From: Stramenopiles sp. TOSAG23-3 | Taxonomy: Eukaryota > Sar | Assembly: GCA_900128585.1 (NCBI GenBank) | Contig: LT642203.1 | Span: 1 to 34,480 of the forward strand | Length of the DNA stretch: 34,480 nucleotides | Reading direction: 5' to 3' | Part shown: positions 16,513 through 23,919 of the stretch, piece after piece | Position numbering within the stretch: the first letter of the stretch is position 1 | Layout of the letters: each line of letters starts with the position of its first letter | Made by a program: the position numbers and the translations under genes | Notes under the pieces: model-generated | What the model saw: only the letters and a program-made list of their open reading frames with translations | Told to the model about the DNA's origin: nothing | The model's database searches: none

Positions 16513-18510
16513 CTACTTGATCCAACAAAATCCAGTAAGCCAACAAACCAAAAAATAACAAACAAAAAAAAAAGCAAAAAGAAAAAATAGGGGTGCGAAG
16601 ATGCCCAAAACCCAGAATTTCGCACACCCAATCACACGAGGATTGGACAAACAATTCAAACAACATATTTCAACAACGCCAACAATCTCTGTGATAATAC
16701 ATTTTTTTTCCGTTTTACCCCCGTGTGCTCTTAATAGCTCTTTTACTTCATCGGTCTTCGCAACATCCAACGGCGTGTTCCAATATTTATTCTTTTTGTT
16801 TGGGTCCGCCCCCTGCTCCAAAAGGAGTTTACATACTTCGGTGTCACCCAACTTGGCTGCCTTATGCAACGGCGTCCATCCATATTTATTCTTTTTGTTT
16901 GGGTCCGCCCCGTTCCCCAATAGGAGTGCCACTACTTCGGTGTGACCATTCCATGCTGCATGATGTAACGGCGTCTCTCTATACTTACTCGCTTGATTTA
17001 TATTCGCCCCCTTATCCAACAGGAGTTTGCAAACTTCGGTGTGACCTTGTACGGCTGCCTTATGCAACGGCGTGTGTCCATATTTAGTCTCCGCTTTATT
17101 TGGGTCCGCCCCCTTCTTCAATAGGAGTTTTGCCATTTCGGTGTGACCTTTGGCGGCTGCATATTGCAACGGCGTCTCTCCATACTTATCTCCTTGATTG
17201 ATATTCGCCCCGTTCTCCAATAGGAGTTTCACTATCTCAGTGTGACCACGGGAGGCTGCCGAATACAACGGCGTGTATCCTTTCTTATCTCCTTGGTTGA
17301 TATCCGCTCCCTTCTCCAACAGGAGTTTTGCTACTTCAATGTGAACTTTTTGAACTGCCGAATACAACGGCGTGTATCCATCGTTATTCGCTTTATTTGG
17401 ATTCGCCCCCCTAGCCAACAGGAGTTTCACTGCTTCGGTGCGACCGTTTAGGGCTGCCTCATGCAACGGCGTCCATCCATCAATATTCTTTTTGTTTGGG
17501 TCCGCCCCATTCTCCAACAGGAGTTTCACTACTTCGGTGTGACCATAGCGGGCTGGAAAATGCAACGGCGTCTCTCCGACTCTATTCGCTTGATTTATAT
17601 TCGCCCCGTTCTCCAACAGGAGTTTTGCTACTTCGGTGTGACCATTGAAGGCTGCCCCATGCAACGGCACCTGTCTATATATATTCTCTTTATTTGGGTC
17701 CGCCCCGTTCTCCATCAGGAGTTTACACATTTCGGTGTGACCCTCGTCGGCTGCATAATGCAACGGCATTTCTTTTTTTAAATTATATTTATTTGGGTCT
17801 GCCCCCTTCTCCAACAGGAGTTTCACTATTTCGGTGTGACCCTCTTCGGCTGCATAATGCAACGGCGTGAATTTCTTGAGATCGATATATACCGTAATAT
17901 TTCTACCTTTTCGGACACCATGAAAGTTAAATGTTATGGGGGCACGGCGGGATTTTTTTTTGCCACTCCCTCCTCCTGTCGCTACTTTTGGATACGCCCC
18001 GTTCTCCAACAGGAGTTTCACTACTTCGGTGTGACCCTCTTTGGCTGCCAAATGCAACGGCGTCAGTTTCACTTTAGCCGCTAGATTTGGGTCCGCCCCC
18101 TTCTTCAGCAGGAGTTTCACTATTTCGGTGTGACCCTTCCATGCTGCATAATGCAACGGCATACGTCCCCGTTGATCAGGTGCATGGATATTTGCCCCCT
18201 TATCCAACAGGAGTTTCACTACTTCGGTGTGACCTTCTCGGGCTGCTGCCCCTAAGCCTGTACGTTTAGGGTCACAATCAAAAAAGTAGGGAAGGGTACG
18301 ATCCATTCTACTCACATCCTTCCCCACTTGATTCAGTACCTCTGGATTGTTTGCCAGAAATAATTTGACATCCTCTATATCGCCTCTATGGCACGCGACA
18401 AGGAAGGGTGTGCCTTCTGGGTAGTCTTTTTTATATTTTTCATTTAATGCTACCACCGAACCACCAGATGACGACATATTATTATTATTAGCAAATTCCA
18501 TTTTGACCAT
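16513..18510 (-). CDS. Ankyrin-repeat protein with C-terminal membrane segment
   Basis: A 665-residue protein starting MVKMEF; a second ATG follows two codons later. About 16 ankyrin repeats run from residue 33 to about 610, most of the form TPLHxAAxxGHTEVVKLLLE followed by NGADPNK, with close 33-residue spacing. One repeat is broken by an insert at about 174-213 that is Gly/Lys/Arg-rich (GGGSGKKKSRR) and then beta-like (FNFHGVRKGRNITVYIDLKK). After the repeats come a Cys-containing linker and a strongly hydrophobic stretch at about 632-660 (FAPLFFLFAFFFVCYFLV), probably a tail anchor. Ankyrin stacks mediate protein binding; the ligand cannot be predicted. Codons are more AT-rich than the neighbours and repeats are nearly identical at DNA level, suggesting recent expansion or acquisition. 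An 11-bp perfect hairpin abuts its start codon. Confidence 0.9.
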   Translation of the reverse strand: MVKMEFANNNNMSSSGGSVVALNEKYKKDYPEGTPFLVACHRGDIEDVKLFLANNPEVLNQVGKDVSRMDRTLPYFFDCDPKRTGLGAAAREGHTEVVKLLLDKGANIHAPDQRGRMPLHYAAWKGHTEIVKLLLKKGADPNLAAKVKLTPLHLAAKEGHTEVVKLLLENGAYPKVATGGGSGKKKSRRAPITFNFHGVRKGRNITVYIDLKKFTPLHYAAEEGHTEIVKLLLEKGADPNKYNLKKEMPLHYAADEGHTEMCKLLMENGADPNKENIYRQVPLHGAAFNGHTEVAKLLLENGANINQANRVGETPLHFPARYGHTEVVKLLLENGADPNKKNIDGWTPLHEAALNGRTEAVKLLLARGANPNKANNDGYTPLYSAVQKVHIEVAKLLLEKGADINQGDKKGYTPLYSAASRGHTEIVKLLLENGANINQGDKYGETPLQYAAAKGHTEMAKLLLKKGADPNKAETKYGHTPLHKAAVQGHTEVCKLLLDKGANINQASKYRETPLHHAAWNGHTEVVALLLGNGADPNKKNKYGWTPLHKAAKLGDTEVCKLLLEQGADPNKKNKYWNTPLDVAKTDEVKELLRAHGGKTEKKCIITEIVGVVEICCLNCLSNPRVIGCAKFWVLGIFAPLFFLFAFFFVCYFLVCWLTGFCWIK
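16760..18260 (-). repeat. Tandem 99-bp ankyrin-coding repeats
   Basis: Blocks such as AGGAGTTTCACTACTTCGG, TGTGACC and TGCAACGGCGTC recur at about 99-base steps on the + strand (antisense to the gene). High DNA identity between units implies recent duplication or gene conversion. One unit carries a roughly 120-base insert (about 17870-17990). Confidence 0.9.
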
Positions 18511-18535
18511 ACTCTTTCTTTCCGAGAAAGAGTAT
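18509..18535. promoter_or_regulatory. Perfect 11-bp hairpin overlapping the ankyrin start codon
   Basis: ATACTCTTTCT and AGAAAGAGTAT face each other across a 5-nt loop. In the mRNA the AT of the ATG closes the stem, so the start codon would be at the base of a stable 5' UTR hairpin. It could influence translation, or be the remnant of an insertion. Confidence 0.45.
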
Positions 18536-19820
18536 CTGACGACGCAGAATATTTTGACCAGAAAATCGGCCTCGAGGATTTGAGGATTTGCAGATAAATA
18601 TTTACGTAACCTTGTAAATGAGAACGATTGGCCATTAGTGCATTATTTCAAAATGGCACTTAATGTTGTAAGTACTACTTTCACGACATTATTGATAGGA
18701 AATGAAAGTAGTAGTGTCGCGTATTTAAGTACAACATAAGGCACATTCATCATACATATCATCCTCTAAACATTGTCATATACAAATTTGAATACAAACA
18801 ATCACCAATGTTATTTATTTATATCTCTACAAACATTATATATTTGCTTTCGCTCCTCTATCTGTATGTTTGGTATGTTTATTTGACATATTTCTAAAAT
18901 ATGATAACTATTGTTCCTATCACGACACTACAAAAAGTACAAACCATTTTTTTAATAAAATAATACTGTACTGTGTAATAATTATTGTATTTATATAGAC
19001 GACTATTATTATTCAATAAAGGCTCAACTCTAACTCTGAACTCAACTTATTTTTTGAAGTATAGTACTATTACAAGAAAAATGATTAAGATTATTCTACT
19101 GTTTTGTTCTAATACTGTATACAGACTAGGCTATATTTAATAGCAATACCGTACTGCTGACTAGAAAAATATATATAAATAATGGTATGAGTTGGATTGA
19201 ACTTGTTTTTTACTTCTTCTTAATAGTTAATAATTAAACAACAGGTAAATAGTATTATAGTCTATCAAAATGATGGTTTTTAGTTCTTTTCTTTTTCTTC
19301 ATTTTGTTATTCTTGCCATTCTTTAGTATATTAAGGAAGTTAGAAATAGTATAACTTTAATTTAACTTTAATAACCCAATTTTAATTTATTTACCTTAAT
19401 TATTGAAGTTGACGGATTGTTCCCCAAGAAGACGACAATAAAAAAGAAGTGTAAAAAAAAAAAATAATTAATAATAGTATAGTCATCAACGGCGAAGACT
19501 TTTTTTTCAGCATCATAACAGGTACACAATAGGAAGAAAAAAGATAATTATTTTTATATTATATTATTATTATTTATTATCTTTCTTCTTCGTTTATTTG
19601 TGACTTACTACTTCTTTTTAGAAATAATTCATCGTCGAGGATGTCTTTTCATGGTGTTAGTTGTGTATGTTTAATTTGCACTCATTTGTATTCATTTCAA
19701 GAAAGAATTCCTTGCTGAAAGTTCAATACTTTCTATCCGTAGTATTTACAAAATAACATTTGCAACAACCACCGCCTTCATTTAACTATCGACCGATACT
19801 AAATTACCACTGATACGACT
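18511..19820. other. Divergent spacer between the ankyrin and alpha-actinin genes
   Basis: AT-rich. It holds the start-codon hairpin, an imperfect inverted repeat (18655-18742), one TAGACGACTA motif (18996-19005), ATT runs (19555-19580) and long A/T runs. No gene is supported; the promoters of both genes lie here. Confidence 0.55.
18655..18742. repeat. Imperfect inverted repeat
   Basis: GTACTACTTTCA pairs with TGAAAGTAGTAG, and outside it CTTAATGTTGTA pairs with TACAACATAAGG, with an asymmetric insert in the right arm. The unpaired centre is short. It is possibly a decayed fold-back element. Confidence 0.5.
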
Positions 19821-22409
19821 ATGACTGAATACGTGGCAAAGAACAAAGTGGACGATGCCACAATTGACGCGTACAAGGCTATGCAAAAAAAGACGTTTAC
19901 CCGTTGGGTTAACATTCACTTGAAGAAAAGGAACATGCCCATTGAAAATTTGTTTGAAGATACCAAGGACTGCGTCGCTTGGTGCAATTTGATGGAAATT
20001 ATTGGCGGGGAATCGATCAAAGCCGTGACAGGAAAGAAGTTCAACAAGAAGCCAAGAATTGAAATCCAAAAGACCGAGAACGGAAACTTCGTTCTTGAGT
20101 ATTGCAAAAAGAGGGACCTGGGGCTGGTCAACGTCGGGTCGCTCGACTTTGTGAAAGGGAACTCCAATATTATTCTTGGTTTTATCTGGAAGATCATCCT
20201 GCGCTTTGTTGTGGCAGAAGACGGACAAGAAGGGCTTATGTTGTGGGCAAAGCGCGCGTGCCAGCCGTACAACGACCTCCCAGTCACCAACTTTCACAAA
20301 AGCTGGAAAGACGGGAGGGCGTTTGTTGGGATGATTCACAAACATCGCCCGGATTTGATCGCAAACCCGAACGACCTTTCCCCAGACAACGCAGCTGAAA
20401 ACTGCGAACTTGCCTTTAAAGTAGCGGAGGAGAAACTTGGCATTGACCGATTGCTTGACGTGGAAGATATCATCGAAAACGAAAAGCCGGACGAAAAGTC
20501 CATTGCCACCTACGTCTCGCAGTTTTACGTCCTGTTCGCAAAGCAAATGCAGTCCGAGCAGTACATCAAAAGCATTCTGACCGCCGTCGCGGTGACCAGG
20601 CGCCACGATGATTTGATCTCGAAGTACAACGCAGAAACGAAGGACTTGAAAGAATGGATCATGTCCAAATCCGCGGAGCTTGAGAACAACGCCAACAACC
20701 TGCCAAACAACACTGCCGGGGTCAGGGCGATGCTCACGGAGTTTTACGACTACCGCCAAAACGTAAAACCCACTCGCCAGGGCGAGCTTATTGAGATCCA
20801 AGGGATTTTAGGAAGTCTTCACTCTAGCGCAAAGGGTAACAACAGGCCAATGTTCAGGCCTGCAGATGGCCTGAACCCTGCAGACTTGGAGGGCGAGTTG
20901 AGCCAGCTGGAGGCAAAGGAGCACGACCTTGAAGACAAACTTCGCCAACGCTTGATAACCTTCCAGCGCATTGATTTCGTAATCAAGCGCTTCACTGCAA
21001 GGGGCGACAAGATGGTAGCATGGACAGAGCAGCAACATGGCGTTTTTGAAGCCGCAGATATGGGCGCTGGAGTCTCCGGCGCGGAAGTCGCGCTCGCGAA
21101 CCACGACATTTACAAAGACCAACTGAGCAAGTTCCAGGCCGTGCTTGGGGATTTGAACGCCATGAATGCGGAATGCCAAGCCGTTCCAGACCACGACCAG
21201 GTCGGGGGCGTTGCTGAAAATTTCAGTGCTTACGAGGCCGCCCTCAACGACTTGGTTCCAAAAGGTGAAGCTCACGAGGCAGCCATTGCGGACAAGTTGT
21301 CGAGGGAACGCTCGCTAGTTTTGTTGAAAGCGGAGACCTCAAAGGCGGTAGCACTGGCAGTTTACGACATGCAAAAGATCGAGGAAGACATTGCCGAGCC
21401 AATCGTCGAGGGCAGTACTGATGCCATCAACGAGCAGTTGGAGAAGTTAAACGGTCCCATAGCAGACAACATTAACGAATTCCGTTCCCAGGTCGAAAAA
21501 ATCCAAGGCTTGAATAACCAGATCGTTGAAATGGGAAGCTCCTTTAATGGCCCCCAAAGCGCCCAGGATTTGATAAACTCTTCCGATGCGGTCGACGGCC
21601 TCGAAGCGAAACGCGCCGATCGTGTGAACCAGATGGCCGAGCGCAAGTCGTCCGAGGATTACAAGGAGGATTTGCGCGTGCAATTTGCCGAGGTCGCCAA
21701 GCAGGTCACGCAAACCTGTGCCGATAGGACAAAAACGTTGGCAAATATATCGGGCGAGCCAGAAGCAAAAATGCAAGAGTTGCAATCTCTGGCCGAATCA
21801 CATGCACGGGATACCCTGATCCAAACCGCAGAGGAATCGTCAGAAAAGTGCACGGAAGCCAAGATTTTGATCAACAGCCACACCGACGAAACAATTTTCA
21901 GTTTGCGCGCGAAATGGAGCGCAGTAGGTGACGCTTACAAGCAAGCAATGGACGTCGTGGAACAGCTGATCATGGACGCGAAGGGATCCCAGCTTACTGC
22001 AGAGCAGATCAAGGAAGTTCGCGAAGTTTTCGACTATTTCGACCAGGACAAAGACAACTCTTTGGACCAAAAAGAGTTCAGAGATGCTTGCCAAGGCATT
22101 GGTTTGATTCTAGACGACGACGAAGTTTTGTCGTTGTACTTGAAGTGCACTGGCGGACCCACCAAAAAAATGGGCTTTGAAGGTTTTTCCACGTTTATGT
22201 ACGACCAGCTGAAGACTGGAGCGTCTCTGGAAGACGTCATGAACGCGTTTAAGAATTTGTCCGGTGGGGCCGAAGCCATCACAAGCGACCAGGTGACCCA
22301 AAGCTTCCAAGCACACGGTGACGTTAGCGGCTACTTGCTTGAAAATATGAACGAGAAAGAGGGTGGATTGGACTACAACGCCTTCACTGTTCAACTATTT
22401 ACCAGGTAG
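19821..22409 (+). CDS. Alpha-actinin (actin cross-linking protein)
   Basis: An 862-residue protein. Seen in order: two calponin-homology domains (about 20-130 and 135-250) with KKTFTRWVNIHL, FIWKIILRFVV, LMLWAKRACQPY, NFHKSWKDGRAFVGMIH and LGIDRLLDVEDI, which together form the actin-binding pair. Next comes a helical rod (about 265-720) with spectrin-like heptads. Last is a calmodulin-like C-terminus whose first EF hand has a complete 12-residue loop DQDKDNSLDQKE (741-752), so Ca2+ binding is expected. The second hand (CTGGPTKKMGFEGF) and the last pair lack the acidic ligands. The rod is about the length seen in protist alpha-actinins with fewer spectrin repeats than the animal form. It should form antiparallel dimers that bundle actin filaments. 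The start is ATG MTEYVAKNKV. A long antisense ORF in this region is a shadow. Confidence 0.95.
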   Translation: MTEYVAKNKVDDATIDAYKAMQKKTFTRWVNIHLKKRNMPIENLFEDTKDCVAWCNLMEIIGGESIKAVTGKKFNKKPRIEIQKTENGNFVLEYCKKRDLGLVNVGSLDFVKGNSNIILGFIWKIILRFVVAEDGQEGLMLWAKRACQPYNDLPVTNFHKSWKDGRAFVGMIHKHRPDLIANPNDLSPDNAAENCELAFKVAEEKLGIDRLLDVEDIIENEKPDEKSIATYVSQFYVLFAKQMQSEQYIKSILTAVAVTRRHDDLISKYNAETKDLKEWIMSKSAELENNANNLPNNTAGVRAMLTEFYDYRQNVKPTRQGELIEIQGILGSLHSSAKGNNRPMFRPADGLNPADLEGELSQLEAKEHDLEDKLRQRLITFQRIDFVIKRFTARGDKMVAWTEQQHGVFEAADMGAGVSGAEVALANHDIYKDQLSKFQAVLGDLNAMNAECQAVPDHDQVGGVAENFSAYEAALNDLVPKGEAHEAAIADKLSRERSLVLLKAETSKAVALAVYDMQKIEEDIAEPIVEGSTDAINEQLEKLNGPIADNINEFRSQVEKIQGLNNQIVEMGSSFNGPQSAQDLINSSDAVDGLEAKRADRVNQMAERKSSEDYKEDLRVQFAEVAKQVTQTCADRTKTLANISGEPEAKMQELQSLAESHARDTLIQTAEESSEKCTEAKILINSHTDETIFSLRAKWSAVGDAYKQAMDVVEQLIMDAKGSQLTAEQIKEVREVFDYFDQDKDNSLDQKEFRDACQGIGLILDDDEVLSLYLKCTGGPTKKMGFEGFSTFMYDQLKTGASLEDVMNAFKNLSGGAEAITSDQVTQSFQAHGDVSGYLLENMNEKEGGLDYNAFTVQLFTR

Positions 22410-23139
22410 GTGATTTTGATTTGTCAGCAAACAAGTCTCCCCCTAGTTTAGGCAAACGATCCATAATAGTACGCGGACCCGAACCGTACAGGTATCGGTC
22501 TCAGAATTTAAAATTTAGTTCATATTGGTAATAGGTGTATTCTTTTCTTATACTTATTGTTTTATAGAGTATACAATTTAAATACACATTCACCTATGGA
22601 TATATCTATTTAAAACGAAATACTAACACAACATAATCACACCACACAAGTAATCGAAGAACACCATCACACCACAAGAATCAAATCCAGCCACTCATTC
22701 CTTTATAACCCTATTTATAACCCTTATTAAAAAAGAAAAGAAATGCAACCTTCCTGAATGCTATTTCTATATTAAATTAATCATTCTATATTATATATCC
22801 CTTATTTCCTTCTTCTCTTTCTTTTTTTCTTGTCTCAACAACTTCATTTAAAATCCCTCGTTGTACCATGTATTATTTTTTTAGTAATTTTTATTATTTT
22901 TTCTGATGATGATTATTATAATCAAAAGCCATCATTGGATTGGAATGGAAGGAATGACAGACGTTCTAGTGACACTTGGGGCACTTCCACAAATCGAAAG
23001 AAGAAACGGATACGGAGTGGAAAGGAACGAAAGTCTTTAACACAAATTAAAAAGAATTTATAAAGAAACCAAACATTTCCAACAAACCTTCCGTGGTTGA
23101 AAGCAATCGTTTAATCGTATCCACGAATAAAATATAACA
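22410..23139. other. Spacer between alpha-actinin and eL22
   Basis: AT-rich 3' and promoter sequence. A repeated ATCACACCACA occurs twice (about 22636 and 22668), and TATAACCCT occurs twice (about 22703-22725). An ORF at 22830-23063 shows no protein-like features. No gene is supported. Confidence 0.55.
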
Positions 23140-23502
23140 ATGTCCCGCAAAGCCTCTGCAAAGAAAGAGATCAAAAAGTTCACCCTTGACTGTAACGCCC
23201 CAGTAGAGGATAATGTTTTGGACATGGCTTCCTTCGAGAAATTTTTGACCGATAGGATCAAAGTTAACGGTAAAACTGGAAACCTGGGCGACAAGGTCAC
23301 CATCACCCGTGACAAAGCCAAGCTTCTGATCTCTGCCGAAGCCCCGTTCTCCAAGCGTTACTTGAAATATTTGACAAAGAAATACTTGAAGCAACAGCAA
23401 CTTCGTGACTACTTGCACGTAATTGCCCCAACGAAATCCTCTTACGAGCTTCGTTATTTCAATGTTAACAACGCGGACGACGACGAGGGAGACGACGAAT
23501 AA
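23140..23502 (+). CDS. RPL22: Ribosomal protein eL22
   Basis: A 120-residue protein of the large (60S) cytosolic ribosomal subunit. The family pattern is complete: [17 protein letters not shown] near the start, [19 protein letters not shown], then [27 protein letters not shown] and YELRYFNV, ending in an acidic tail (DDDEGDDE). Length is normal. The start ATG is in an A-rich context (ATAACAATGTCC). Codons look biased towards C-ending forms, as expected for a highly expressed gene. Confidence 0.98.
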   Translation: MSRKASAKKEIKKFTLDCNAPVEDNVLDMASFEKFLTDRIKVNGKTGNLGDKVTITRDKAKLLISAEAPFSKRYLKYLTKKYLKQQQLRDYLHVIAPTKSSYELRYFNVNNADDDEGDDE

Positions 23503-23919
23503 GTGCATTATTATATTATTTGTTATAACTTTGTATGAAAAAAAAGAAAGAAAACTTTGGGTGTCTGGGAACCCCTTCTACAGTGCCTTTACGATACATG
23601 TATTTGTTAAAACTTTCGGTCCAAGAACCTTCATCCCCTCCTGCCCTGAGGAAGCTTCCTCCCTTCCGTCCGCATGGCCGTTCCCCGCCTCAAGACTTCA
23701 AAAGCTGTCCACTTCGCGGAAGGCACTGCGTTGGAAACTTCGTCGAGCGCTGAAGGTTGCGAAGTTCGATCCCGGATGCCCAGCAGCCAGCAGACGGTCT
23801 TTTCCATTTTTGATTGATAGCATAGGGACGATAATATATATATAAGTACAATATTATGTATTCTTAAACACATAATTAATTTAACCCTATAACATGGAGT
23901 TACAATATAAATTTTTATG
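23503..23919. other. Gap between eL22 and the large basic protein gene
   Basis: The 3' ends of two convergent genes. The middle (about 23610-23805) is clearly richer in GC than normal spacer and contains a possible 58-residue minus-strand ORF. The rest is AT-rich with a TATATA run (23835-23844). Confidence 0.5.
23631..23807 (-). CDS. Possible small protein (58 residues)
   Basis: Not recognised. An ATG-started frame MEKTVCWLLGIRD ending in a basic stretch GTAMRTEGRKLPQGRRG. The only argument for a gene is that base composition here matches the coding regions and not the spacers. A plus-strand frame also stays open, so the strand is uncertain. The block could instead be a non-coding RNA or UTR. 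Confidence 0.28.
   Translation of the reverse strand: MEKTVCWLLGIRDRTSQPSALDEVSNAVPSAKWTAFEVLRRGTAMRTEGRKLPQGRRG

Noticed and set aside
16740-18260. Regularly spaced repeats that might look like a CRISPR array
   Set aside because: Period of 99 bases with coding capacity for ankyrin repeats; spacers are not unique non-coding sequence.
19782-20801. 339-residue minus-strand ORF
   Set aside because: Antisense shadow of alpha-actinin, whose domains are clear on the + strand.
22830-23063. 77-residue ORF upstream of eL22
   Set aside because: AT-rich, low-complexity composition with no domain or coding bias; it lies in the promoter region of eL22.
23757-23790. GAAGTTCGATCCCGGATG resembling a tRNA T-arm
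   Set aside because: No matching acceptor stem, D-arm or anticodon arm could be folded around it on either strand.
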